Shown: one piece after another, positions 7,849 to 15,874 of the stretch
Numbering within the stretch: position 1 is the first letter of the stretch
Layout of the letters: every line of letters begins with the position of its first letter
Source of the DNA: Candidatus Caldisaccharidevorator malaysiensis
GTDB lineage: Bacteria; Armatimonadota; Fervidibacteria; Fervidibacterales; Fervidibacteraceae
Assembly: GCA_025057575.1 (NCBI GenBank)
Contig: JANXBO010000030.1
Span: 1-32,107, forward strand
Reading direction: 5' to 3'
DNA length: 32,107 bases
Position numbers and translations under genes: made by a program
The notes under the pieces: model-generated
What the model was told of the DNA's origin: nothing
Databases searched by the model: none
The model's input: only the letters and a program-made list of their open reading frames with translations

Positions 7849-8454
7849 ATGGCACGAGTTCTGGTCATTGACAACTATGATAGTTTCACCTACAACCTCG
7901 TCCAATATTTGGGGGAGTTAGGTGCCGAGGTGATCGTTTACCGGAACGATGCCATCGGGGCGGAGCAGGTTAAGGAAATAGAACCCGATCGCATCGTCAT
8001 TTCCCCCGGACCGTGCACGCCAGCGGAGGCGGGGGTGTCGGTGGACATCATCCGCCGCTGGGCGGGGAAGATACCGATCTTGGGCGTCTGTTTAGGGCAT
8101 CAGGCGATCGGGGCTGCCTTTGGCGGACGGATCGTTCGGGCGAAAAAACTAATGCACGGCAAAACCTCCTTCATTCGTCACGATCAAGAGCGAATTTTTG
8201 CGAATTTGGAGAACCCTTTTGAAGCGACCCGCTATCATTCCCTTGTAATAGAGAAGGAATCTTTACCCGATTGCTTGACGGTCACTGCTGTTAGCCTGGA
8301 CGATCAAGAAATAATGGGCGTCCGACACAAGGATTTTCCTCCTGAATTATCCTTAGAAGGCGTCCAGTTCCACCCCGAATCCATCCTCACCACCGTCGGC
8401 AAAGACCTTTTAAAGAATTTTTTAAATCTGCGCTCCATCAATCGGGTCAGATAA
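7849..8454 (+). CDS. trpG: glutamine amidotransferase, anthranilate/aminodeoxychorismate synthase component II
   Basis: A 201-residue class I glutaminase that releases ammonia from glutamine for anthranilate synthase (TrpE, tryptophan) or aminodeoxychorismate synthase (PabB, folate). Many bacteria use one subunit for both. Visible are the N-terminal [20 protein letters not shown], the oxyanion strand [12 protein letters not shown], the nucleophile Cys in [15 protein letters not shown], and the catalytic His-Glu in [10 protein letters not shown]. The ATG at 7849 has AGAGGGA nine bases upstream; the frame also runs back to a TTG at 7792 but without a site. No trpE or pabB is in the window, so TrpG and PabA cannot be told apart. 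Confidence 0.9.
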   Translation: MARVLVIDNYDSFTYNLVQYLGELGAEVIVYRNDAIGAEQVKEIEPDRIVISPGPCTPAEAGVSVDIIRRWAGKIPILGVCLGHQAIGAAFGGRIVRAKKLMHGKTSFIRHDQERIFANLENPFEATRYHSLVIEKESLPDCLTVTAVSLDDQEIMGVRHKDFPPELSLEGVQFHPESILTTVGKDLLKNFLNLRSINRVR

Positions 8455-8562
8455 GAAACACAACGCTCTTCAATGCCATTCCTTAACTTATTGGTCGTAA
8501 AGTCAATCTAACCGTCTTGTGATAGAGTTGCCGGTCCACCACAGGAACGGGGTGTGAAAAAA

Positions 8563-11500
8563 ATGAATGGCACAGAAGCGCTTACCATAGGGGACTTAGT
8601 TGAGGTGAATCCTGTTGTTCCTGTGGTGCCGTTAGCATTGGTGCGGGATGGACGCGCCACATTATCGGATGATAATTATCTTTGCCGGCTCATTGACAAT
8701 TACATTGTTTCCGAAGGATCCAATGCAGCGGCTTTTGATGGTTTGATAAAAGGACTTCACTATGGTGGTGCGTTTTTTGTCAGTGGTGTTTACGGTAGTG
8801 GTAAGTCCCATCTCTTGTCCGTCATGGGACTGATCGCTGAGAGCGTCACCCTTCGCAAGCGGTTTACACAGTCGCACCCCGATTGGTCCGCCGCGACTGG
8901 GTTTCTCGGCGAAAAAGAGTGGTTTGTCGTCTATTGCCCTCTTGACGAATATGACCCCGGATCGTCGTCATTGGACCAGGCGATTGCCGAGGAAGTCTTT
9001 CGCGAAGGGCAGAGGCAGAACATTTCGTTGCCCCAACATCTTGCTAATAGAGCCGACTGGATGGACTCGGTCCTTTCTTTCCTCAGAGCAAAAGATAAGG
9101 CTGGGTTGGTCCTCCTTTTGGATGACCTGGCGCTGTATCTGAATGGGCGTCCTGCGGACGGTTTTGTGAGGGATGCCTCCTTTTTGCAATTTCTTGCCCA
9201 GGTTGCTGCTCGGCGCCCGGTGACCATCGTCGGTGTCCTTCAGAAGGGCTGGGAAAATTTGCATCATTCAGCGGCATACGCTTGGGATCAGGTTAAAGAC
9301 CGTTTTCAACAGAAATGGCTTTTGGGGCTTGCCCACACGGGACAGATGGTCAGCAAAGTCCTTCTGAAAAAGAAGGATGAAAGGACCCTTGCTTCCCTTG
9401 TCAATGGTCTGCGACAGCAACAGCCGTTTCTGCGTTCCTTTTCGCCGGAGCATCTCTTCACCTTCTACCCTCTTCATCCCGAGACGGTTTGGTGCTTGGA
9501 GCGAGCGGCAGCGACCTTTCTCTCGCGCGCCCGAAGCGTTGTCACCTTTATCCAAGAGCAGGTGAATCAGGCGTTGTCCCGTCCCTGGAATCAACTCATC
9601 ACGCCCGACGCGATCGTCCACCATTTTCGCGAAGAAATGGCTTTACAACCCGACCTGAGACCCTACGCTGCCAGGGTCATCCCCCACTTTGAAGCCGTTG
9701 AGCAGGAATCGGGTATTACGGGAGGGACCCGCTTGATCTGTGGGTTGCTGGCGTTTCAGTTAGCCGGTGCCGAACCGACCGCCGAAAGGATTGCTCACGC
9801 CCTAATGGAGGATCCCACAGAGGTTTGGAATAAGTTAGAGAGGCTCCGACAGGAAGCCGATTTCTTGGTCGCTGGGAAGAGAACGGGTTCGCCGTTGGAC
9901 ACTTATCTCTTGAATCCGGAAGTGACAGCGACACGAGCCTTGAAGAGACGGCTGAGTCAGATTCTCGCCTCTCTCAAAGATGAGGATCCTCGGCTAATTG
10001 CTTTTGCAACAGAGTGTCGGTCCGAAAACTGGCTTCTGCCCCCACCCTCTCAGCCACGACTGATCACGATTGCTTGGCGTCAGACGAGGCGATCTGTCGG
10101 CATCACCCTGCAGGACCTAAGGACCCTTCGTCCTGAAACGCTTCTGCAAATGCAGCGGAGTATGGAGGAGGGCACCGTTCCCGAAACCATTCACCTTTTC
10201 CTGGCTTTTCCCTTGGCGACTCGTGAGCAAAAGAACCATTTTGAGGGACTGCTAAAAGACTTGGGGAAAGAAAACCGTCCGACGCGGGTCGGCGCCTGGA
10301 TCCCCCGAGAGATCCAACAGGCAGAACTGTTGCGCTGGAAGGAAAATGCTGCCCTGTGGATTCTCTCTTATGACCGATCTTTGGAAGAGAGCGAACTGGG
10401 ACAGGCGATTCTGGCTCGCCTTCACGAACGACTGAGCGAAGGGAAAAGGGAAATGGTGCAGATTGTGCAACATCTTTACAGTGCCGGACAACTCGTTAGT
10501 GTTGATAGACTGGGCGGAGCGGCTGAAAAAACCTCACCGGCACTCACACCCAATATCAGTCTGGAAGAATTGATCGGATTGGCCTCGGCGATCTTGCTGG
10601 ATCGGATTTATCCCGATTTCCTCGCCTTCGCACCGAGACGAGAAGCGTCTCCCCAGACCTATCAAGCCCTTTGCCGGCTCTTGTTGAAGGGTTTGCCTAA
10701 ATCCGAAATGACCGATGCTGTCAAGCGTTGGTGCGAACTGGTGGCGGCACCTTTAAGAGTGTGTGTGAGGGAGAATGACGATTGGAAGGTCTCAGTGCCT
10801 CACGCCTTACTAGTTCGGACCATCCTGGTTCGGATGAGAAATGAGGTCTCTTACCGTGACGCCGAGGGTTGGCTGACAGAACCTCCTTTGGGGCTGACTG
10901 CGGAGATGGCATCCCTCGTTTTTGCCGCTTTGCTCCGCGAGGGTTTATTGGTGGCAAAGAATCGGTCAGGGCAAACTGTATCCCCGGAAAGCCTCTCTGT
11001 TCCCCTGTCGGCAAGCATCGTTCGTTTTTCGTCTGCCTCAGTTGTGGACCCACAGGTTTGGGTTTCTTTGAAACCGTTCATCGCTCTGATCCTGGGGCGA
11101 GAGATGCGAGAATCCTTGACAGTGGCAGATCAGCAAAAAGTTTGGCGGTCACTGCAAGAAAAGGCGCAGGAGTGGCGGTTACTTTTGCAGGACATCAAAC
11201 CAAGGCTCCTTCAGTGGTGGCGGGACAGAGGCGAGTCACCAAGAACCTGGTCTTCGTCCCTTGAGGCGCTCCAAGTGGTGGGGGAACTGAGTCAGATCCT
11301 TCTCCATAGTCCCACAGCAGAGCAAGCCCTAAACCAGTTGCAATCTTGGACGGCAGAGCATCAGATAACACCTCAGCAACTTCAGGAGACGCTTCACCAC
11401 TTTGAAACCTTAACAGACCTGGTCTCTCATCTATCGTTGCTATCAGACGGGTTTCAATACTTGGAGCAAGCCGATCCGGCGGGACTGCCTGATCGGCTGA

Positions 11501-12258
11501 AGCAGGTTTACCGCTGGCTGAAAGACCTCTACAGAGACGGTTCGCAGCTTCTGAACCACTTTAACGAGTGGCTCCAGACCTTCTCTTCCTTCCGGGATGC
11601 TTATGCCCAAGCGTATGTCCAGCGTCACGAAGAAGTTAACGGAGGAGAGGTGTTTCGCTGCCTTCAGTCCCTTAAGCAAGATCGCCGGGTCGCTTTCTTG
11701 ACGGAATTTGTATTTATTGAGGGCATCCCTGAATCCGTCAGGGATGTTATCAACAAACTGGATCAGACGATGGCGCTGTTCTGCCACGAATCGCCTCTCC
11801 TTCTGCGAGCGTCCCTTGAAAAGTCCCCGTTCTGCCCCCGATGCCGGATGAGACTGACCGACAGCGATCGGGCGGATCCAAAGGAGATGGAACGATCCCT
11901 TGAAATGGCGAGCGACGAACTTAAGAAATGGCTCTCTCGTCCCGAAGTGAGACGCCATTGGCAACCGATCGTCCAAAGCCGACACCGCGGTGACCCCCTA
12001 CCTCAACCCGAAGACGATTCTTCTATTTGGCTTTCCTACGCATCCACCATCCGCCTCAGCCTGACTGCCAAAGGTGTCATCACCATCCCTATCCAAGAAC
12101 TGGTTAGGCTCTTTTCCGGTCGGTTACTGAGGGCAGGGGAACTCGTTCAGATTTTGCAGCGATGGCTGGTAGAAAGAGGTGCCACTTCTGAGACTTATAT
12201 TCATTTCTTTGAAGATGAGCAAGGGGGCAAAAGCCCTGATAGCAAAGATGTCGGATAG
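8563..12258 (+). CDS. large lone P-loop ATPase, BrxC/PglY/DUF6079-like
   Basis: A protein of 1231 residues from the ATG at 8563, or 1234 from an in-frame GTG at 8554; residue numbers below count from 8554. Walker A is GVYGSGKS (78-85) and Walker B LVLLLDDLALYL (185-196). YPLHPETVWCLE (305-316) and SRARSVVTFI (324-333) follow, a Pro-Leu-His-Pro then Arg pattern I associate with the BrxC/PglY/DUF499/DUF6079 ATPases of BREX and related defence systems. The rest is helical with no recognisable nuclease or methylase motif. Near the C-terminus is one zinc-knuckle-like CPRC (1094-1097). It lies 99-108 bp after trpG and 71 bp before nadB, all on one strand. No PglZ, PglX or BrxL-like gene is present. 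Gene certain, family call tentative, function unknown. Confidence 0.65.
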   Translation: MNGTEALTIGDLVEVNPVVPVVPLALVRDGRATLSDDNYLCRLIDNYIVSEGSNAAAFDGLIKGLHYGGAFFVSGVYGSGKSHLLSVMGLIAESVTLRKRFTQSHPDWSAATGFLGEKEWFVVYCPLDEYDPGSSSLDQAIAEEVFREGQRQNISLPQHLANRADWMDSVLSFLRAKDKAGLVLLLDDLALYLNGRPADGFVRDASFLQFLAQVAARRPVTIVGVLQKGWENLHHSAAYAWDQVKDRFQQKWLLGLAHTGQMVSKVLLKKKDERTLASLVNGLRQQQPFLRSFSPEHLFTFYPLHPETVWCLERAAATFLSRARSVVTFIQEQVNQALSRPWNQLITPDAIVHHFREEMALQPDLRPYAARVIPHFEAVEQESGITGGTRLICGLLAFQLAGAEPTAERIAHALMEDPTEVWNKLERLRQEADFLVAGKRTGSPLDTYLLNPEVTATRALKRRLSQILASLKDEDPRLIAFATECRSENWLLPPPSQPRLITIAWRQTRRSVGITLQDLRTLRPETLLQMQRSMEEGTVPETIHLFLAFPLATREQKNHFEGLLKDLGKENRPTRVGAWIPREIQQAELLRWKENAALWILSYDRSLEESELGQAILARLHERLSEGKREMVQIVQHLYSAGQLVSVDRLGGAAEKTSPALTPNISLEELIGLASAILLDRIYPDFLAFAPRREASPQTYQALCRLLLKGLPKSEMTDAVKRWCELVAAPLRVCVRENDDWKVSVPHALLVRTILVRMRNEVSYRDAEGWLTEPPLGLTAEMASLVFAALLREGLLVAKNRSGQTVSPESLSVPLSASIVRFSSASVVDPQVWVSLKPFIALILGREMRESLTVADQQKVWRSLQEKAQEWRLLLQDIKPRLLQWWRDRGESPRTWSSSLEALQVVGELSQILLHSPTAEQALNQLQSWTAEHQITPQQLQETLHHFETLTDLVSHLSLLSDGFQYLEQADPAGLPDRLKQVYRWLKDLYRDGSQLLNHFNEWLQTFSSFRDAYAQAYVQRHEEVNGGEVFRCLQSLKQDRRVAFLTEFVFIEGIPESVRDVINKLDQTMALFCHESPLLLRASLEKSPFCPRCRMRLTDSDRADPKEMERSLEMASDELKKWLSRPEVRRHWQPIVQSRHRGDPLPQPEDDSSIWLSYASTIRLSLTAKGVITIPIQELVRLFSGRLLRAGELVQILQRWLVERGATSETYIHFFEDEQGGKSPDSKDVG

Positions 12259-12329
12259 GCTCTATAGATTGCGAAGAAAAGCCAAGGAGTAAAGAATAGG
12301 GGTAAAGGAGAACAGGACTGGCAGGAGAG

Positions 12330-13922
12330 ATGATCGTCACGGAAGACAGAACGGACATTTTGATCATTGGGGGCGGCATTGCGGGTCTGTGGTGTGCGGT
12401 CAACAGTTCCCCTGAAGTGCGGAAAGTGGTGCTGGTTAAGGGAGACGTCACCGATTGCAATACTTACTGGGCGCAGGGAGGGATCGCTGCCAGCCTTTGC
12501 CCCAGGGACCATCCGGACAAGCATTTTTTGGACACGATTTTAGCGGGTAAGGGGCTTTGCAATGAGGAGGCGGTTCGGGTTCTGGTGGACGAGGCTCCCA
12601 GGGAAGTGGCAGCCCTGTGGAAGTTGGGGGTTCCCTTTGATCAAGAGGATGGGCGGTTGGCGCTGGCAAAAGAGGGCGCCCACTCAGAGCACCGAGTCGC
12701 CCACGCCTGGGGTGACGCGACGGGACGGGCGACGATGGAGGTCCTCTTGGATGTCGTTCGGAAGCAGGGGGCTGAGATTAAAGAAAACAGGACAGCTCTC
12801 CGGTTACTTTGCGAAAACGGGCAATGTTGGGGAGCGCTCGTTCACGGTCCCGATGGTCTGGAAGTCTGGTGGTCAAAGGTGACGGTCTTGGCAACCGGCG
12901 GGGTCGGGAACCTGTATGCGGTTACCACTAACTCGCCTACGGCGACGGGAGACGGTTTGGCTTTGGGTTTTTGGGCAGGTGCCGAGTTAGTGGACTTGGA
13001 ATTTGTTCAGTTTCACCCAACTGCCTTGGCAGTGGGGTGCGGACCGCGACTGCTCATCTCCGAAGCCGTCCGCGGAGAGGGTGCCTACCTTCTCAATGTG
13101 AAAGGCTATCGGTTTATGCCCGATTATCATCCGTTGGCGGAACTGGGACCTCGTGATGTGGTCGCCCGAGCCATCTTTGACCAAATGCAAGAAACGGGTG
13201 CTGATCGGGTCTACTTAGATATCTCTCATCGGGGTGAGGACTTCGTTAGGAAGCGGTTTCCCAGCATTTACCAAGGCTGCCTGGAGAGGGGTTGGAACCT
13301 GGGTCGGGAGCCTGTTCCGGTCGCCCCTGCTGCCCACTACCATATGGGCGGGATTCGGACCGATCTCTGGGGGCGCACGTCCGTTGCCCGCCTCTTCGCC
13401 TGCGGGGAATGTGCGGGAACGGGCGTCCACGGCGCCAATCGGTTGGCGAGCAACTCCTTAGCCGAGGGATTGGTTTTTGGTCACCGGGTCGCCTGTGCCC
13501 TTACGGAGTGGCTGGACAAGCCTTATCCAAGTCCCTCTCCCGATTTGACCTTCGAGGATGCCTCCTTAGATGAGGGAGGTATCGCCCCTCTTCAGGACTT
13601 GATGACTCAATATGTCGGTGTGGTCCGCAACGAAGAAGGCTTGCGGAAAGCCAAAGAGTCCTTTGAGCAGATCGGTGCTCAAGGGTCTGAACTCCTCAAA
13701 ATGAGGTCATTGGTTTGCTGGTTAATTTGTTCGGCTGCTTTGGAGAGAACGGAGAGCCGGGGAGCCCATTTTCGTTCCGATTCCCCCCAGCCCGATGATC
13801 CGCGATGGAGGGTGCGGATCCTTTGGAAATCGTCTGGCGGGTTGCCTTGGGAAAAGGGACCCATAAAAATGACAGTAGCCGTTGACTCCGTGTTAACGCC
13901 AGCCGTTTCGGGAGGTGGCTGA
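12330..13922 (+). CDS. nadB: L-aspartate oxidase
   Basis: A 530-residue cytoplasmic flavoprotein that oxidises L-aspartate to iminoaspartate, the first step of de novo NAD synthesis; quinolinate synthase NadA uses the product. Visible are the FAD dinucleotide motif ILIIGGGIAGLWCAV, the YWAQGGIAA segment, the active-site region FVQFHPTAL, the substrate loop SEAVRGEGAYL, PVAPAAHYHMGGI, and the flavin-binding GECAGTGVHGANRLASNSL typical of the succinate dehydrogenase/NadB family. The C-terminal helical domain ends with ESRGAHFRSD and a short extra tail. GCAGGAGAG lies just before the ATG. No nadA or nadC is adjacent. The stop is two bases before the ACT gene, so the two are translationally close. 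Confidence 0.95.
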   Translation: MIVTEDRTDILIIGGGIAGLWCAVNSSPEVRKVVLVKGDVTDCNTYWAQGGIAASLCPRDHPDKHFLDTILAGKGLCNEEAVRVLVDEAPREVAALWKLGVPFDQEDGRLALAKEGAHSEHRVAHAWGDATGRATMEVLLDVVRKQGAEIKENRTALRLLCENGQCWGALVHGPDGLEVWWSKVTVLATGGVGNLYAVTTNSPTATGDGLALGFWAGAELVDLEFVQFHPTALAVGCGPRLLISEAVRGEGAYLLNVKGYRFMPDYHPLAELGPRDVVARAIFDQMQETGADRVYLDISHRGEDFVRKRFPSIYQGCLERGWNLGREPVPVAPAAHYHMGGIRTDLWGRTSVARLFACGECAGTGVHGANRLASNSLAEGLVFGHRVACALTEWLDKPYPSPSPDLTFEDASLDEGGIAPLQDLMTQYVGVVRNEEGLRKAKESFEQIGAQGSELLKMRSLVCWLICSAALERTESRGAHFRSDSPQPDDPRWRVRILWKSSGGLPWEKGPIKMTVAVDSVLTPAVSGGG

Positions 13923-13924
13923 CG

Positions 13925-14419
13925 GTGAGCCGAAAAGTAGATGCCGAACGGACACAGGTGGAACCTGTTGAGGCAGAGTTTGAGAGGAAAAGGGGTGTGA
14001 CAGCGGTAGAGGTGGAAGAAGGGCTGGTCCACATCTCCGTTACCCTTCCCCAGACCCTTGCCCAACGATTGGGGGTTTTTCGGGCGCTCGCTGGTGCGGG
14101 GATCAGCGTTTTTCTCATTAAGTTCCATCCCGACGGCATCCATTTCGTCTTGCGGGATTCCTTCGTGGAAAAGGCGGAAAAGGTCCTCAACGGTCTCGGT
14201 CTCCCCTATGTGATGACGCCGAACTGTGCTACCGTTTCGGTTCTTTCCTCGGCAATGAGGGACTTGCCTGGAGTGATGGCAGCGATCGCACAGGCAGTTT
14301 ACGAAGAAGGGGTGGACCTTTTAGAGACTGGTGACTCCCACGATGCAGTCACTCTTTTGGTCAAACAGAAAGATGCCCAAAGAGTCGCTACTGCTCTTAA
14401 AAAGAAGTTCGGTCTTTAA
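13925..14419 (+). CDS. free-standing tandem ACT-domain regulatory protein
   Basis: A 164-residue protein with a GTG start; GGAGGT inside the end of nadB serves as its ribosome site. Residues about 30-90 and 95-164 form two ACT-type modules. The second (NCATVSV...RDLPGVMAAIAQA...GVDLLETGDSHDAV) aligns plainly with the C-terminus of the neighbouring aspartate kinase (NCAIVSL...REVPGIMARILEA...EVDILQVADAQHSV), so it is a paralogue of the kinase's own allosteric domain without the catalytic part. ACT modules bind amino acids such as lysine or threonine at dimer interfaces. It sits two bases after nadB and 15 bases before the kinase start. It probably binds an aspartate-family amino acid and may assemble with the kinase; both points are inferred. 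Confidence 0.8.
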   Translation: MSRKVDAERTQVEPVEAEFERKRGVTAVEVEEGLVHISVTLPQTLAQRLGVFRALAGAGISVFLIKFHPDGIHFVLRDSFVEKAEKVLNGLGLPYVMTPNCATVSVLSSAMRDLPGVMAAIAQAVYEEGVDLLETGDSHDAVTLLVKQKDAQRVATALKKKFGL

Positions 14420-14434
14420 GGTGGGGTGAACGCG

Positions 14435-15829
14435 ATGGGTATCATCGTTCAGAAGTTTGGCGGCACTTCTGTTTTCCCTAAGGAGCGGCTCCTCTCTGCC
14501 GCTCAGAAAGTGGTCAAGGCGAAGAGGGAAGGTAATGATCCCGTTGTTGTGGTGTCGGCTCCCGGTCGCAAAGGCGATCCCTATGCAACGGATACTCTGA
14601 TCCGCAATGTTCAGGAGATTGACCCCCAGATACCGGTGGACAAGCGAGAGTTGGATTTGGTGATGACCTGCGGGGAGATCATCGGGATTGTCTGGATGGC
14701 GCAGGCGATCAAAGCCGTCGGCGGTTACAAGACGATCGCCTTAACGGGCGGGCAGGCAGGCATCTACACCGACCAGCAGTTTGGCAACGCCCGAATCGTT
14801 CGGATAGACCCGACGCCCGTTGAGGAAGCCCTGAAGGCAGGTTTCATCCCTGTCGTTGCCGGCTTCCAGGGTGTCACGGAGCACGGTCACGGTGTCGGGC
14901 ACGGTCAGATCACGACCCTGGGCCGGGGCGGTTCCGATACGACCGCCGGTGCCCTGGCAGCCGCCCTCAATGCGCAGTCCTGCATCATCTACACTGACGT
15001 GGACGGTGTCTTGACGGCGGACCCCCGCTTGGTCGGTGCCAAGGCGCGCCTTCTGCCTTCGGTCACCTACGAAGAAGTCTCAGAAATGGCTCATCTGGGC
15101 GCCCGAGTGGTTCATCCCCGCTGCGTGGAGATTGCGATGAATCACCGCATCCCCGTTTGGGTCCGCAACGCCGAAGGTGATCGGGAGGGAACGGTTATCA
15201 AAGAGCGTGCCAGTGATCTGCCGACCCGAATGTTCCGCATCACCGGCATCACCCACCTTCCCCAGGTCGCCCAGGTGAAAGTCAGTGTTGCCGAGCAAGA
15301 GGACCTTGCCGAAGTGGAAACGGAAATTTACCGCCTCTTAGGAGAAGCGGGAATGGTCCCCTACTTCGTCAGCAAGAGCCGTTCCTTCTTTGAATTCGCC
15401 GTCGTCCGCCATCATCTGGAACTCCTGCGCTCCCTTTTGGATGGTCTCACCCTGCCCATCAGTGCCAACGGTCATCTCCGAGCCTACATCCTGACGACAG
15501 ACCCCGACCGCGTGATCCATAGGGAACGGCGCCGGCTCCTTCAAAGAAGCCAGCGGGATTGGGTTCTTCTGGACGCTCCCATTGAGATCACCACCAACTG
15601 CGCCATCGTCAGTCTGGTGACCCTCAACACCCGAGAGGTCCCTGGGATAATGGCTCGGATTCTGGAAGCGATGGTGGACAGTGAGGTGGATATTTTACAA
15701 GTGGCTGATGCCCAGCATTCGGTATCTTGCCTCATCAGAGAAGAGGATATGGTCACTGCCGTGCGGGTCCTGCACGAGCACTTTCGTCTGGACGACGAGA
15801 ACACTCAGCAACTCCAGCCCATTCCTTAA
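14435..15829 (+). CDS. lysC: aspartate kinase
   Basis: A 464-residue enzyme that phosphorylates L-aspartate to aspartyl-4-phosphate, the committed step towards lysine, threonine and methionine. The catalytic amino-acid-kinase domain shows VQKFGGTSV at the N-terminus, LVMTCGEIIG, TTLGRGGSDTTAGALAAAL and YTDVDGVLTADPR. Two ACT modules follow: about 280-345 (VAQVKVSVAEQEDLAEVETE) and about 390-455 (TNCAIVSLVTLNTREVPGIM). They are joined by a charged linker with an RERRRLLQRS helix that is longer than usual. The ATG at 14435 is preferred because AAGGTGGGG precedes it; a GTG at 14426 is in frame. Feedback inhibition by lysine or threonine is expected from the family. It is the last gene before a strong terminator. 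Confidence 0.93.
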   Translation: MGIIVQKFGGTSVFPKERLLSAAQKVVKAKREGNDPVVVVSAPGRKGDPYATDTLIRNVQEIDPQIPVDKRELDLVMTCGEIIGIVWMAQAIKAVGGYKTIALTGGQAGIYTDQQFGNARIVRIDPTPVEEALKAGFIPVVAGFQGVTEHGHGVGHGQITTLGRGGSDTTAGALAAALNAQSCIIYTDVDGVLTADPRLVGAKARLLPSVTYEEVSEMAHLGARVVHPRCVEIAMNHRIPVWVRNAEGDREGTVIKERASDLPTRMFRITGITHLPQVAQVKVSVAEQEDLAEVETEIYRLLGEAGMVPYFVSKSRSFFEFAVVRHHLELLRSLLDGLTLPISANGHLRAYILTTDPDRVIHRERRRLLQRSQRDWVLLDAPIEITTNCAIVSLVTLNTREVPGIMARILEAMVDSEVDILQVADAQHSVSCLIREEDMVTAVRVLHEHFRLDDENTQQLQPIP

Positions 15830-15832
15830 AAG

Positions 15833-15868
15833 GTGGGGGGAGCGGTCCAAAGGGACCGCCCCTTTTTC
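15833..15868 (+). terminator. intrinsic terminator after lysC
   Basis: GCGGTCC (15842-15848), loop AAAG, GGACCGC (15853-15859), then CCC and a TTTTT run (15863-15867). The perfect 7-bp G+C-rich stem can extend by flanking G:C pairs past one mismatch. It starts a few bases after the lysC stop and ends before the convergent NHL gene stop at 15875. Confidence 0.85.
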
Positions 15869-15874
15869 TTTGCC

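Noticed and set aside
8455-8553. Promoter or terminator between trpG and the large ATPase
   Set aside because: No hairpin with a T run and no hexamer pair with acceptable spacing was found, so co-transcription cannot be excluded.
14980-15820. Long minus-strand frames inside lysC and atpA (for example 30858-31889)
   Set aside because: They are shadows of strongly coding plus-strand genes, with Arg/Ser/Pro-rich or low-complexity composition and no ribosome sites.
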